Positions 27,601 to 35,947 are shown, numbered from the stretch's first letter. The stretch is DNA of 64,000 nucleotides from Methyloversatilis universalis (GCA_020723665.1 DYIL01000001.1:62001-126000); one strand, 5' to 3'. Notes: generated from the sequence alone by a model not told the origin. Program-made: numbers and translations.

Positions 27601-27837
27601 AACCCGGGGTGCCGAGAGCATCTGCGTCACGAGGGGATAGGTCACCTGGTCCTCGATCAGCGTCGGGTTGCGTCCCTCCCATTCGGTATACACGATCACC
27701 TGGACGTCGGAGAGGTCCGGGATGGCGTCGAGCGGCGTGCGCAGGAGGGCCCATAGCCCCCAGGCGCCGAAAAAAACGACCCCCAGGAACACGATAAAGC
27801 GATTTCTCGCACTGTATTCGATGATCTTCTCGATCAT
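24628..27837 (-). CDS. cusA: CusA-type heavy-metal RND efflux pump (Cu/Ag), system 1
   Basis: The 1069-residue proton-driven pump has twelve helices and two large periplasmic domains. It begins IIEYSARNRFIVFLGVVFFG. The TM4 signature GAMVDAAIVMIENAHK is that of the Cu/Ag (HME4, CusA) group rather than CzcA. Other landmarks are DLSDVQVIVYTEWEGR, the TDPAGLEMFETVVTLKPE block and GGVAAETGVVMIVYLDEAYH in TM10. It lies downstream of its adaptor and channel genes (58 bp and beyond) and overlaps a small lipoprotein gene. A second, complete set is at 36422-42411. Confidence 0.95.
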   Translation of the reverse strand: MIEKIIEYSARNRFIVFLGVVFFGAWGLWALLRTPLDAIPDLSDVQVIVYTEWEGRNPTLIEDQVTYPLVTQMLSAPRVTVVRGYSFFGYSFVYILFEEGTDIYWARSRVLEYLAGAVKRLPAGVAPELGPDATGVGWVYEYALVDRTGKRSLDELRTLQDWYVRYWLKAVPGVSDVASLGGFQKQYQVHLDPTKLLAYKLSIRDIMERIRQSNNEVGGRVVEFAGAEFLVRGRGYVRSIGDIEQIAVGTNEQGTPILMRDIAHVALGPEMRRGISDLDGEGDVVSGIVVMRFGENALKVIERIEAKIAQIKTSLPEGVEIIPVYDRSELILRSIATLKEKLIEVTIVVSVVCVVFLFHFRSALVAILTLPIAILLSFLSMYYLGLSSNIMSLGGIAIAVGAMVDAAIVMIENAHKRLEEVPNQSPETRARVLIEAAKEVGRPLFFSLLIITVSFLPVFTLEAQEGRLFKPLAYTKTFSMFFAAFLSITLVPLLMILLIKGRITPAEKNPLNRLLVAGYEPVVKWVLRFRWVTVLIAIVALALSVPVYQKLGSEFMPPLNEGTILYMPLGFPGQSVTESTRLLQIQDRMLKQFPEVEHVFGKAGKAETATDPAGLEMFETVVTLKPEDQWRPGLTWEKLIDEMNERLQLPGVTNAWTMPIKARTDMLTTGIRTPVGIKISGPDLGVIEQVGKEVEGVVKMVPGARNVYAERVSGGYFLDFRIKRPEIARYGLTIEDVQDVIESAIGGKVITTTVEGRERYTINMRYATELRDDESRLNRVLIRTPEGSLIPMSQLAEIVRTRGPATIRSEAGMLTGYIYVDVGDRDLGGFVEEAKAAVTQQVKLPPGYIMTWSGQYEYMQRAAERLRVVLPLTVFLIFLLLYFNFHSVTESLIVMLSVPFALIGGFWYLYLLGYNLSVAVWVGIIALGGVAAETGVVMIVYLDEAYHRRVAQGRMQTRGDLEEAIIEGSVQRVRPKMMTVVAIMAGLFPIMWSHGTGADVMKRIAAPMIGGMLTSAILTLLVIPAIYEIWKGRGLKARETVAPEPAIPETEIPPATSPREEDRESREAR

Positions 27838-27895
27838 CGGATCGATGCCTCGTTTCGCCGTGAGCCTTCGTGGTAATCCATCCTGCGCCGCCTGC

Positions 27896-29206
27896 TTACA
27901 TTCCCGGCATATTCATGCCCGGTTTGCCCTTCTCGGGTTTTTGCTCGGGAGCCGAGGGCGTAGGCGCAGGACTTTTCTTTTCCATCTCCATGCCTGGCAT
28001 CCCCATCATCCCCAGCGCGGATCGGAGCTGGCTCTCCGAATCGATCAGAAAAGCGGCCGACGCGACCACTCGCTCCCCGGGCGCCAGGCCCTTCTGCACC
28101 TCGTAGTAACCCTCGGCGGTGACTCCGATCTGAACATCACGGGGTTCCAGGCGCCCCTGGCCTCGGTCGACGAACAGAATATTCCGCGTCCCGGTGGCGA
28201 GGACTGCGCCTTGCGGGACCACGAGACGGTTCCCTAACGGTATTCGCACCTCGACATTGGCGTACATGTTGGGCTTGAGCTTTTCGCCGGGGTTGTCCAG
28301 TTCGAACCGCACTTTCGCGGTACGGGTCTTCGGATCCAGGGTGGGATAGATGAACGTCACCCGCGCCGTGAGCACGGTCGCTGGATCGTAGGAAAGCGTG
28401 ACCTTGGCCTCCTGCCCGAGGCGGATGGACGGGAGTTCGTATTCGTAGATGTCCCCCAGGATCCAGATGTGCGACAGATCGGCGATGATATAGAGCTCCG
28501 TGCCGGGTTCTACGTACGCGCCCGCCAGCGCCTCCCGCTTGATGACCGTGCCGGTGATGGGGGAATGGATCGGCAGTGTCCGGCTCACTTGACCGGTCCG
28601 CTCCAGGTCGCGGACATGATCCTCGGTGATATCCCACAGCTGAAAACGGCGCTTGACATCCTCGAGAAGCTCCACGGCGCCTTGCGCGACCTCGGGATAG
28701 GAGCTGCCACCGAGTTCCTTTTTCGCCTGCAGGGCAAGCAGGTATTCCCGCTGCGTGGCCACGAGGTCCGGACTGTAAATGGTAAAGAGGATCTGACCTT
28801 TTTTGACGTGATCCCCTGTGGCGCTGACCAGAAGTTGATCGATCCAGCCGCTGAACTTGATGTTGACCCGCGCCTGCCTGCGTTCGTCGATCACGACCAG
28901 GCCCACGGTCCGGATCACCTTGTCTAACGGGCGACGCGTCGCTTCTTCGAATTTCACGCCGATCTCCTGCAATCGCTGTGGGCTGATGGTCACCGTGTCA
29001 GTGCCACTAGGGACCGCCATGGGCGGCGCGGTCTCTTTTTGTTCTGGAGCCGCCTCGTGGCCGCCATGGTCTGCCGGCGGCTGGGTGGCGGGTGCGGGTG
29101 CCTCGGGCGGGGATGGCTGTTCGTTCCCGCATCCAACGAGCAGCAAGGAAGTGATCAGCCCCACCGCCCACAACCTTCTGAATCGCCAATCTTGCCGTTT
29201 TGTCAT
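27896..29206 (-). CDS. cusB: CusB-type efflux adaptor lipoprotein, system 1
   Basis: The 436-residue membrane-fusion protein starts with a lipoprotein signal (LITSLLLVGC) followed by a Pro/Ala/His linker (PPADHGGHEAAPE). Lipoyl and hairpin regions (KKGQILFTIYSPDLVATQREY), a beta-barrel domain (ELYIIADLSHIWILGDIYEY) and a membrane-proximal domain follow. The C-terminus is Met/Gly-rich (MPGMEME, GMNMPGM), suggesting copper contacts. It lacks the N-terminal heavy-metal-binding repeats seen in the second CusB. Its start overlaps the TolC gene by 4 nt. Confidence 0.93.
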   Translation of the reverse strand: MTKRQDWRFRRLWAVGLITSLLLVGCGNEQPSPPEAPAPATQPPADHGGHEAAPEQKETAPPMAVPSGTDTVTISPQRLQEIGVKFEEATRRPLDKVIRTVGLVVIDERRQARVNIKFSGWIDQLLVSATGDHVKKGQILFTIYSPDLVATQREYLLALQAKKELGGSSYPEVAQGAVELLEDVKRRFQLWDITEDHVRDLERTGQVSRTLPIHSPITGTVIKREALAGAYVEPGTELYIIADLSHIWILGDIYEYELPSIRLGQEAKVTLSYDPATVLTARVTFIYPTLDPKTRTAKVRFELDNPGEKLKPNMYANVEVRIPLGNRLVVPQGAVLATGTRNILFVDRGQGRLEPRDVQIGVTAEGYYEVQKGLAPGERVVASAAFLIDSESQLRSALGMMGMPGMEMEKKSPAPTPSAPEQKPEKGKPGMNMPGM

Positions 29207-30435
29207 GGCCTTTCCCCGATGATCTCCTCGAGCCGGGCCAGCGCCTTTTCGTGTTCGGTCATCTCGCCGTGCAGTTCGATCTCGTTTTCCTGCAAGGTCA
29301 AGAGGCTATTGAGCAGAGTCAAAAAGTCCACCTTGCCAACCGAATAATTCGCCTGCGCCGAAGCCAGCGTCAAGCGCGCCTGCGGAATGAGGGCTTCGCT
29401 CAGCAGCCTGACGAGTTCCTCCGCACGCGTGAGCCGCGCCAGATTGTCCTGCACGCGGAAGAGAAGCTCCTGCTTGGTGGCCCAGAGGTCCTGAAACGCG
29501 GCTTCCCGCCCCGCCACGGCTTCCTTCACCCCGTAGCGCTGCTTGGTGGCGTAATAGAGCGGCACTTTGATGCTGAGCATCGCCTGATAACCATCTTGCT
29601 TGAGCGTCTCGTTGCGCACGCCGTTGGCGCTCAGCTCGAAATCGGGAAAATAGTCACGCTTGGCCAAGGCGATGGCCTTATCACCCCGTTCGACGCCTTT
29701 GACCTGCGCCCGCAGCAACGGTGCCGCTTGCTCGACCAGCCCCTCGATTTCTGTCGGACCATGTGCAAGCGGCGTGACCTGGATCTCTTGCGGGATGCCC
29801 AAGGGGTCGGCGGGCGGCCGCCGGAGGATTCGGTTAATCTCCGCCCGCAGCGATCGGCCTTGCTGCTCAAACACGGCGATGCGCTGCAACAGCCGCGAAA
29901 TTTCGGCCTGCGCGCGGAACACGTCCTGTTGGGCGCCTTGACCGACCGCATAGCGGGCCTTGGCGGTTTTCTCGAAATTGACCAACAGCACCCGGTTTTT
30001 TTGGACGACTTCCAGGGACTTGTACACCAGGTGCAGGTCGAAGTAAGCCTCCTTCAGGCGCGCGATCACATTCAGTCGAATCGCTTGGTATTCCTGCTCC
30101 GCACGCTCGGCCTCCTTGGAGGCGACCTCGCCCCGGAGTCCGAGCTTTCCCGGAAAAGGGATCTCCTGACTCAAGCCGTACATCCCTTCGCGATCCGGCA
30201 CATTCCGGTAGAGCAGATTGACCTTGGGATCCGGCAAGGTCTGCACCTGCGGGATCACCGCGCTGGCCGCTTCGAAGCGTTGTTGCGCGGCCTGAATGTC
30301 CGGGTTGTTGGCCAGGGCTTCATCGACGAGCCGGTGCAAACTCAAGCGTTGCTCCTCGCTCTGCGGCTCCTGGGCGACGGCAACGGCCATCCACGCCAGT
30401 TTCAGGATGACGATCCAAACGCCTCGCTGCCGCAT
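29203..30435 (-). CDS. cusC: TolC-family outer-membrane channel, system 1 (CusC-like)
   Basis: The 410 residues have a signal peptide (VWIVILKLAWMAVAVAQEPQ) and two outer-membrane efflux repeats. Typical blocks are LSLHRLVDEALANNPDIQAAQ, LSQEIPFPGKLGLRGEVASKEA (the IPFPGKL motif of Cus/Czc channels) and LASAQANYSVGKVDFLTLLN. It forms the trimeric exit duct for the CusBA pump encoded downstream. The start lies 2 nt after the stop of the methyltransferase-like gene, so it belongs to one operon with that gene and the DUF2933 gene. Confidence 0.92.
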   Translation of the reverse strand: MRQRGVWIVILKLAWMAVAVAQEPQSEEQRLSLHRLVDEALANNPDIQAAQQRFEAASAVIPQVQTLPDPKVNLLYRNVPDREGMYGLSQEIPFPGKLGLRGEVASKEAERAEQEYQAIRLNVIARLKEAYFDLHLVYKSLEVVQKNRVLLVNFEKTAKARYAVGQGAQQDVFRAQAEISRLLQRIAVFEQQGRSLRAEINRILRRPPADPLGIPQEIQVTPLAHGPTEIEGLVEQAAPLLRAQVKGVERGDKAIALAKRDYFPDFELSANGVRNETLKQDGYQAMLSIKVPLYYATKQRYGVKEAVAGREAAFQDLWATKQELLFRVQDNLARLTRAEELVRLLSEALIPQARLTLASAQANYSVGKVDFLTLLNSLLTLQENEIELHGEMTEHEKALARLEEIIGERP

Positions 30436-30437
30436 GG

Positions 30438-31118
30438 CTAGTCCTGCCTGCGGCGGCTGCGGATCGAGATTTCCGTTCGCTTCAAAGCCGGACCGAATCG
30501 CGGAATGAAAGCGGGCGTTTTTTCACGATACCGTTCATAAATCTCGCCGAACTCCTCCGAGATCTCCTGCTCTTCACGCTTGGACAGGCGCACATACATG
30601 TAGACCAGGATCGGGAACATGACGAGCGTCGGCAGGGTCGGCCACTGCAGCAAGAACCCGGTCATGATCAGGATGAAGGCCATGTACTGGGGATGGCGCA
30701 GGCGGGCATAGGGTCCCGTGACGGCGAGTGTGTGACTGCGCTGCGCCTCGTACAGCACTCGCCAGGCGGAGGACAGCAGCCAGAATCCGCCGACGATGAA
30801 CACCATGCTCAGGATATGCAAGGGGTCGAAGTGTGGATCCCCCTTGAAGCCGAGCAGGGTGTGCCAGAGATGTCCGGTCTCGTGGGAGAACAAATCGAGG
30901 CCCGGGTAGCGCTGCGTCAACCAGCCGGACAAGAGGTAAATGGTGAGCGGGAAACCGTACATCTCCGTGAACAGGGCGACGACGAACGCGGCGAAGGCGC
31001 CGAACGTGCGCCAGTCGCGGGACGTACGGGGTTTGAAAAAACTGAAGGCGAACAGGATGAACACCAGGGAATTGATGATCACCAGTCCCCATAGGCCGTA
31101 AGCGAATTCGTGACTCAC
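30438..31118 (-). CDS. Isoprenylcysteine carboxyl methyltransferase-like membrane protein
   Basis: The 226-residue multi-helix protein contains the C-terminal ICMT/PEMT-like domain: GPYARLRHPQYMAFILIMTG, the SAM-binding region of this family, followed by SKREEQEISEEFGEIYERY. Bacterial members are often encoded with Cus pumps or DUF2933 proteins, but their substrate is unknown. About five membrane helices. It overlaps the DUF2933 gene by 4 nt and abuts cusC, so it is part of the pump operon. Confidence 0.85.
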   Translation of the reverse strand: MSHEFAYGLWGLVIINSLVFILFAFSFFKPRTSRDWRTFGAFAAFVVALFTEMYGFPLTIYLLSGWLTQRYPGLDLFSHETGHLWHTLLGFKGDPHFDPLHILSMVFIVGGFWLLSSAWRVLYEAQRSHTLAVTGPYARLRHPQYMAFILIMTGFLLQWPTLPTLVMFPILVYMYVRLSKREEQEISEEFGEIYERYREKTPAFIPRFGPALKRTEISIRSRRRQD

Positions 31119-31354
31119 GGATGATTCTCCTTCTCGTCGGGAGTGCCTGCACCGTGACTAGACTTATGTCCGCCATGCATAAAGAGATGCATCAGCGGGC
31201 AGGCTAGCAGCAAGAGATAGGGAAGAACCCCCAAGAAATGGGCCCGATGTTCTGTCCAGAGAAAGAACAGCGTGATGCCCAAGAAAGCCCAAAATACGAG
31301 GTTATAACGCCACCTCGAAGGGGCTTTCGCAAACCGGTCCGATTCTTGCGTCAT
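31115..31354 (-). CDS. DUF2933 small membrane protein
   Basis: The 79 residues have two helices (YNLVFWAFLGITLFFLW and FLGVLPYLLLLACPLMHLFM) and a His-rich C-terminal tail (HGGHKSSHGAG). This is the DUF2933 pattern, where the CPLMHxFMHGGH segment is conserved and may bind metal. First gene of the cus system 1 operon on this strand; its promoter should lie within 31355-31549. Function unknown. Confidence 0.85.
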   Translation of the reverse strand: MTQESDRFAKAPSRWRYNLVFWAFLGITLFFLWTEHRAHFLGVLPYLLLLACPLMHLFMHGGHKSSHGAGTPDEKENHP

Positions 31355-31549
31355 GGTTATATCCTCCTTTTCCTCGAAGCGCTTGCTGAAAACTACCGAG
31401 CGAGTCGACGCGACAAGATTTGAGTTATGACGAGGTAGACAAAGTTCTGAGCCACGGCGATTAGTCTCTCATACTCACGGATAGATCATTATTCATGTCT
31501 AGAGGTATCCATTTATCCATTTTTGTAAGTCTTTGTAAGGGAGCCATGT

Positions 31550-31957
31550 CTACTTGAGCTCCGAAAACAGCTTCTGTATGTCTTTGTAGTGGTCGAAAGC
31601 CATTTGCAGAGTAAATTGATAATGGACAGCGTTTTCTGCGAACTGAATCTTTTCGACATCCGACTCTACCGTATTCCCATCGAGACTGGGCTGCTGCGGA
31701 AATCGATACTGAGTTCGGGCGGTTTGCAATGGGTTCCTGTCTGGCGCCCCGGGCAAATGCTGGAGAGAGGTCGTATTGAGCGCGAGAGTGCCATTCTGCG
31801 TCCCCGCTAACGCTTTATCCAGCGCATTCTTGAAGTCGAAGTCGACCGCCTTATAGTTGGGAGTATCGGCATTCGCGATATTCGACGCCAGTAATTCCTG
31901 GCGATAGGCACGAAGACTTAATGCTACTTCATTGAAGTCAAGCTTGTCCTTCATCAT
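31550..31957 (-). CDS. flgB: Orphan flagellar rod protein FlgB
   Basis: The 135-residue protein matches FlgB, the proximal rod subunit of the flagellar basal body: FNEVALSLRAYRQELLASNI, ANADTPNYKAVDFDF at the N-terminus, and a C-terminal helix ending FDHYKDIQKLFSELK. The length is normal. No other flagellar gene is in the window, whereas flgB is nearly always followed by flgC. GGAG sits 4 to 7 nt before the two tandem ATGs at the start. It is either a stray copy carried into the island or a remnant. Identity is fairly secure, role here unknown. Confidence 0.85.
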   Translation of the reverse strand: MMKDKLDFNEVALSLRAYRQELLASNIANADTPNYKAVDFDFKNALDKALAGTQNGTLALNTTSLQHLPGAPDRNPLQTARTQYRFPQQPSLDGNTVESDVEKIQFAENAVHYQFTLQMAFDHYKDIQKLFSELK

Positions 31958-32073
31958 GGAACTCCACGCAGGCCCTGTATTCCGAGGCGGTTAAGGGAGA
32001 CTGCGTTGACGCCGTTTGCGCTGTGTTGGCAAATCTTCTACAGAGGCATAACAGCACGCGGATTTTCACAACG

Positions 32074-32382
32074 TCAGTCATGACGAATATGGGTATAGCG
32101 TCTCGGAGTACTATGGGTGCCGCCATGATTCGAGGCATGACCACCAGAGTGACCATAGTCATGGTGCGGTCCGCTGGCCACGGCAAAGGATGCCGGGGTA
32201 AGCCCGTGATGGCCGGGTGCCGAATGGCCGGAGGACCAGTAAATCGCCGATGGCTGCGGGTGGTGATAAGCATGACCGAAACCGGCCCTGAAATCGGCGT
32301 GGGGGTCTGCATGAGTGACGCGCATCAGCAGCAACGATGACAGCGCAATCCCGCAGATCTTCAAACAGCGTGACGCTTTCAT
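32074..32382 (-). CDS. Secreted His-rich small protein
   Basis: The 102 residues begin with a signal peptide (CLKICGIALSSLLLMRVTHA). The mature part of about 77 residues is very rich in histidine (for example FGHAYHHPQP, SGHSAPGHHGL, GPHHDYGHSGGHASNHGG). No domain recognised. A periplasmic metal-buffering role (Cu, Ni or Zn) is likely from composition only. A 42-residue His-tailed lipoprotein lies just upstream, separated by a strong hairpin. Confidence 0.65.
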   Translation of the reverse strand: MKASRCLKICGIALSSLLLMRVTHADPHADFRAGFGHAYHHPQPSAIYWSSGHSAPGHHGLTPASFAVASGPHHDYGHSGGHASNHGGTHSTPRRYTHIRHD

Positions 32383-32411
32383 TGCCTTTTCCTTACCATC
32401 GTTTAGTCGGA

Positions 32412-32437
32412 GCTACCGGGCGGTACGGCCCGGTAGC
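32412..32437. terminator. Perfect 10-bp inverted repeat between two small His-rich genes
   Basis: GCTACCGGGC and GCCCGGTAGC pair around a 6-nt loop, starting 12 nt downstream of the 42-residue lipoprotein stop on the minus strand. No T-run follows toward the next gene, so it may be an attenuating or mRNA-stabilising hairpin rather than a full terminator. Confidence 0.55.
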
Positions 32438-32449
32438 GGGATAGCTTCA

Positions 32450-32578
32450 TCAGTGACTATGGGAATGCCCATCGTTACGGGATCTTTCTTGTCCTTCTAC
32501 ACTGGAGCCGGTGCTTGCACAGCCTGCCAAGGAAAAAATCAAGAAAAACAGAAGAAGAAGCTGTTGTGCATTTTTCAT
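32450..32578 (-). CDS. 42-residue lipoprotein with His-Ser-His tail
   Basis: This short gene is easily missed. From the ATG at 32576-32578 it encodes 42 residues: MKNAQQ, a hydrophobic run (LLLLFFLIFS), the lipobox LAGC at 17-20, a short Ser/Gly-rich linker (ASTGSSVEGQ) and the tail NDGHSHSH, then TGA at 32450-32452. GGAG lies 9 nt before the ATG. After lipidation only 23 residues remain, ending in three histidines, which suggests a minimal metal-binding surface anchor. No family recognised. It is followed by the hairpin at 32412-32437 and the His-rich secreted protein. Confidence 0.65.
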   Translation of the reverse strand: MKNAQQLLLLFFLIFSLAGCASTGSSVEGQERSRNDGHSHSH

Positions 32579-32756
32579 TTATCTGGTCTCCGGTTTCGGT
32601 CCGTTATTTTCTGATTGAAACTCCTGCCTGATTTGCGGTCTGTTCAGACGGTTTGAGCGGATACGGGAGATTGCGGTTACCTCCTATCTCCAGCCGTCAT
32701 CAGCCCTTACCGTCGTTACCGTCATGACCCGGCATCCATGTCGGTCAATTCTTAAC

Positions 32757-32773
32757 ATGGAATGTCTGTGCCA
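32757..32773 (-). promoter_or_regulatory. Weak sigma-54-like element upstream of the 42-residue lipoprotein
   Basis: On the minus strand TGGCAC, five bases, then TTCC. The -24 box is a perfect consensus, but the -12 box has CC instead of GC. It is about 180 bp upstream of the lipoprotein start and close to the NtrC-type regulator gene. Related elements occur at 43514, 50492 and 63184. Confidence 0.3.
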
Positions 32774-32876
32774 ACCCGGTAACCTTTGATCATTTCTGAA
32801 TTATTCGGTCGTTTACCACGCGAATCGGAACTTGGTTTGTGATCAACAGAGTCACACCTTGCATTCCAGGTTACAG

Positions 32877-34289
32877 TCACTTCTGTAGGGCGGAGTCTTT
32901 TTCCTTGAACATCTCCGAGCGCATCCCGTAGCGCTTCAGCAGCCGGTGCAGGCTTTCGCGCTCGATGCCGGCACGCTCCGCCGCCTTGGTGACGTTGCCC
33001 TTGAACTCGCGCATCAGCGCGCCCAGATAGTCGCGCGAAGCCCGGTCGACTGCCAACTGCACCGTCTCATGATAGGTCAGCGATCCAGCGACGGAGTCGA
33101 CCCTGAGGGTACCTCCAGCCTCGGGCATTTCCTCCGGCAGCGCCTCCATGCCGATGCGCGGGCCGTCGCTGACGGCCAGCGCGCGCTCGATGGCGTTCTC
33201 CAGTTCCCGCACGTTGCCCGGCCAGTCGTAGCGCATCAGGGCCGACAGCGCTTCGGGGGTGAATCCGGTCACCGGGCTTTTCTGCTGCCGTCCGTGGCGT
33301 TCCAGAAACAGGGCGGCCAGGAGCGGGAGGTCCTCCCGCCTCTCCCGAAGCGGCGGCAGGCGGATCGGAAAGATGTTGAGGCGGTAGAACAGGTCTTCGC
33401 GGAATTTGCCTTCCTTCACCGCTTCCTTGAGATCGACGTTGGTCGCCGCGAGGATCCGGACGTCCACCGGTCGCTCCTCGGCTTCCCCGATCCGGCGCAC
33501 GGCGCGCTCCTGCAAGACCCGCGTCAGTTTCACCTGCAGGGGGAGCGGCAGTTCGCCCACTTCGTCCAGAAACAGCGTACCGCCCTCCGCTTCTTCGAAC
33601 AGACCGCGCTTGTCGGCGATCGCGCCGGTGAACGAGCCTTTCTTGTAGCCGAACAGTTCGGATTCGATGAGATTCTCCGGGATCGCACCGCAGTTGACGG
33701 CAACGAACCGCCGGTCTTTGCGGAGTCCCTCGCAATGGATCGCCCGGGCGACCAGTTCCTTGCCGGTGCCGCTTTCCCCTGTGATCAGCACCGTCGTATC
33801 GGTGTGGGCGGCGCGGCGCAGCAGCGCGAAGACTTTCTGCATGGCCGGGCTCCTGCCGACCAGGTTCCTGAAGCCGTAGGTTTCCTGCAACAGGCTGCGC
33901 AGGTTTTCGGCTTGCTCCCGGAGCCGCTTGCGCTCGGCGGCGCGCTGTACCACCAGCAGGGCCTCCTCGGGATCGAAGGGTTTGGTCAGATAGTCGTACG
34001 CGCCCTCCTTCATGGCTTCGACGGCATTGGGGACCGAGGCGAACGCGGTCATCAGGACGACCTCGACTTCCGGGCGCGCGCGCTTGATCTCGCGCAGCAG
34101 GGTCAAACCGTCGACCCCGGGCATGCGGATGTCGCTGACGACGACATCGAAGTTCCCGTTCAAGGCCATCGCCAAGGCCTTCTGGCCGTCGGCGGCGGTC
34201 GTGATGTCGAACCCGTGGGCGAAGGCGTCCTGAAACAGCTTGAGGATGCTTTCCTTATCGTCCGCGACCAGAAGGCGTATGTTACCCAT
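32877..34289 (-). CDS. NtrC-family sigma-54-dependent response regulator
   Basis: I start at the ATG at 34287-34289 ([13 protein letters not shown]), overlapping the kinase stop by 8 nt. An open frame continues upstream, but inside the kinase. The 470 residues comprise a receiver domain (phosphoacceptor D53 in [10 protein letters not shown]) and an AAA+ sigma-54 activator domain: Walker [15 protein letters not shown] for the GAFTGA loop, and [14 protein letters not shown] Fis-type helix-turn-helix ends the protein ([20 protein letters not shown]). It would activate sigma-54 promoters when phosphorylated, like ZraR or HydG. The targets are probably among the metal genes around it, which is inference. 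Confidence 0.93.
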   Translation of the reverse strand: MGNIRLLVADDKESILKLFQDAFAHGFDITTAADGQKALAMALNGNFDVVVSDIRMPGVDGLTLLREIKRARPEVEVVLMTAFASVPNAVEAMKEGAYDYLTKPFDPEEALLVVQRAAERKRLREQAENLRSLLQETYGFRNLVGRSPAMQKVFALLRRAAHTDTTVLITGESGTGKELVARAIHCEGLRKDRRFVAVNCGAIPENLIESELFGYKKGSFTGAIADKRGLFEEAEGGTLFLDEVGELPLPLQVKLTRVLQERAVRRIGEAEERPVDVRILAATNVDLKEAVKEGKFREDLFYRLNIFPIRLPPLRERREDLPLLAALFLERHGRQQKSPVTGFTPEALSALMRYDWPGNVRELENAIERALAVSDGPRIGMEALPEEMPEAGGTLRVDSVAGSLTYHETVQLAVDRASRDYLGALMREFKGNVTKAAERAGIERESLHRLLKRYGMRSEMFKEKDSALQK

Positions 34290-35838
34290 TGCGCAATTCT
34301 CCCGATTCGCCTGAACGGCGATTCGATTTTCGGCCGGAGGAGGCAGTCCGGATCGCCTCGCTCGCGACCGGCGGCTTCGCCGGCAAACGCACGGCGACGC
34401 GGGTTCCTTTTCCCGCTTCGGAACGGAGGTCGATGGTGCCGCCATGGGCATCGACGATGGCCTGGGAGATCACCAAGCCGAGCCCCGTCCCTTTGGGTTT
34501 GGTCGAAAAGAAGGGATCGAAGACGTGGGGCAGCACCTCTGGCGGAATCCCCGACCCCGTATCGGCGACGTGCAAAACCGCCTCGTCTTCCTCTTGCGCC
34601 ACCTGAATCGTCAAAGCGCCTCCGCTCGGCATCGCCTCGACGGCGTTCAAAACGATGTTGAACACCACTTGCCGCAGCTTGGCTTCGTCGCCGTAGACCG
34701 TGACCTGCACATCCGATGCCGGCTGCTCGATCCGCAGATCCCGGAGCTTGCCGGATTCGCCGAGTCGCTCGATCGCCTCGCGCGCCAGTTCGGCCAGATC
34801 GATGCGAGTCGGCTCCAGCCGCGGCGGCCTCGCCAAATCCAGCAAGTCCTGGACGATCCGCTGGCATTGGCGGACTTCGTCTTCGACGGTCGTGAGATAA
34901 CTGGTCTTGACCTGGGTGGGCTCCTTGAGCATCAGCTTGATGTAGCCGAGAATCACCCCGAGGGGATTGTTGATCTCGTGCGCCACCCCGGCGGCCATCT
35001 GCCCGATGGAGGCCAGTTTCTGGGAGCGTACGAGGTGCTCCTGGTGGCGCGCGAGGTCGGCCGCCATCTGATTGAAGCTGGAAGCCAGTTCTCCGAATTC
35101 GTCCCGTCCGTCCAGATCGATCCGGGTGGAGAGATCGCCGCCCGCAAGGCGGAGGACGCCTTCGCGAAGCGCGGACAGCGGCCGCAGGATCGATCGGGTC
35201 ATCGTCAGGCCCATAATGAAGGAGACCGCGATGGCGAGGCCGAAGCAGCCCAGGATCCCGACCCGCACCTGTTCCCGTATGAACGCCGCCGATTCCAGCA
35301 AATCCCGGCTGCGCCGCTCTAGCATCTCGTTGAGCTTTTCATTCAAGCGGACGACTTGATTGACATAGGCCTCAAGCTTTTCGTTCAGCGCCTGCTTCTG
35401 CGACAGCTGGTTCCGTTGAATGGCCGGGATCACCGCGCTCCGGAACAACTCGTCGTTGAGCGTCGCGGTATGGGTCACCTCGTCGACACAGGCTCTTTCC
35501 TCCGGGGTCAGCGCGAGTTTTCGGAGTTCCGCGGTTTGCTCGCGCGTGGCATTGACGGCTTGGTCGTAATGATCGAGGTGCGAAAGATTCCAGCTGATGA
35601 TCGTGTGGGCCTGATGGATATACTGCTCGCGCACATAGGTGGCCGCCAAGTGGCCCGCATGTTTCGCCTTGTCGATCTCGGCAATCTCGGATTCCATCGT
35701 CACGATCTGCTGCAGTGTAAACAGCGTGACCAACAGGGAAGCCGCGAAAAAGATCAATATGACGGAAAACACGCCGATGAGACGGAGTGCCGTTCTGGAA
35801 ATACGCCTTCGAGAGGCCGAGCGCCGGATATCAGGCAT
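34282..35838 (-). CDS. Membrane sensor histidine kinase partner of the NtrC-type regulator
   Basis: The 518 residues comprise TM1 (about 20-42), a periplasmic sensor of about 145 residues, TM2 (about 193-213), HAMP (about 214-266), and HisKA with phosphorylated H287 in GVAHEINNPLG. A full HATPase domain follows (N box VVFNIVLNAVEAMP, G boxes DTGSGIPPE and KGTGLGL). The sensor begins with a run of histidines (H60, H63, H75, H78, H87, H90) spaced to face one side of a helical hairpin, which suggests direct metal sensing. The tail past the catalytic domain is basic. It resembles ZraS or NtrB-like kinases and is coupled to the regulator gene. Confidence 0.93.
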   Translation of the reverse strand: MPDIRRSASRRRISRTALRLIGVFSVILIFFAASLLVTLFTLQQIVTMESEIAEIDKAKHAGHLAATYVREQYIHQAHTIISWNLSHLDHYDQAVNATREQTAELRKLALTPEERACVDEVTHTATLNDELFRSAVIPAIQRNQLSQKQALNEKLEAYVNQVVRLNEKLNEMLERRSRDLLESAAFIREQVRVGILGCFGLAIAVSFIMGLTMTRSILRPLSALREGVLRLAGGDLSTRIDLDGRDEFGELASSFNQMAADLARHQEHLVRSQKLASIGQMAAGVAHEINNPLGVILGYIKLMLKEPTQVKTSYLTTVEDEVRQCQRIVQDLLDLARPPRLEPTRIDLAELAREAIERLGESGKLRDLRIEQPASDVQVTVYGDEAKLRQVVFNIVLNAVEAMPSGGALTIQVAQEEDEAVLHVADTGSGIPPEVLPHVFDPFFSTKPKGTGLGLVISQAIVDAHGGTIDLRSEAGKGTRVAVRLPAKPPVASEAIRTASSGRKSNRRSGESGELRNG

Positions 35839-35947
35839 GGGAATCAGTACTTCATCGCGATCACGGATAAAGGCGGACCAGGAGGTTTATGGAGTTATCC
35901 AGCGAATAGGTCGTGAATTCGTCCTGATCCGCCTGCTGTTCTCGGCG

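Noticed and set aside
34290-34451. N-terminal extension of the NtrC-type regulator
   Set aside because: It lies inside the kinase gene; the receiver domain begins at the chosen ATG.
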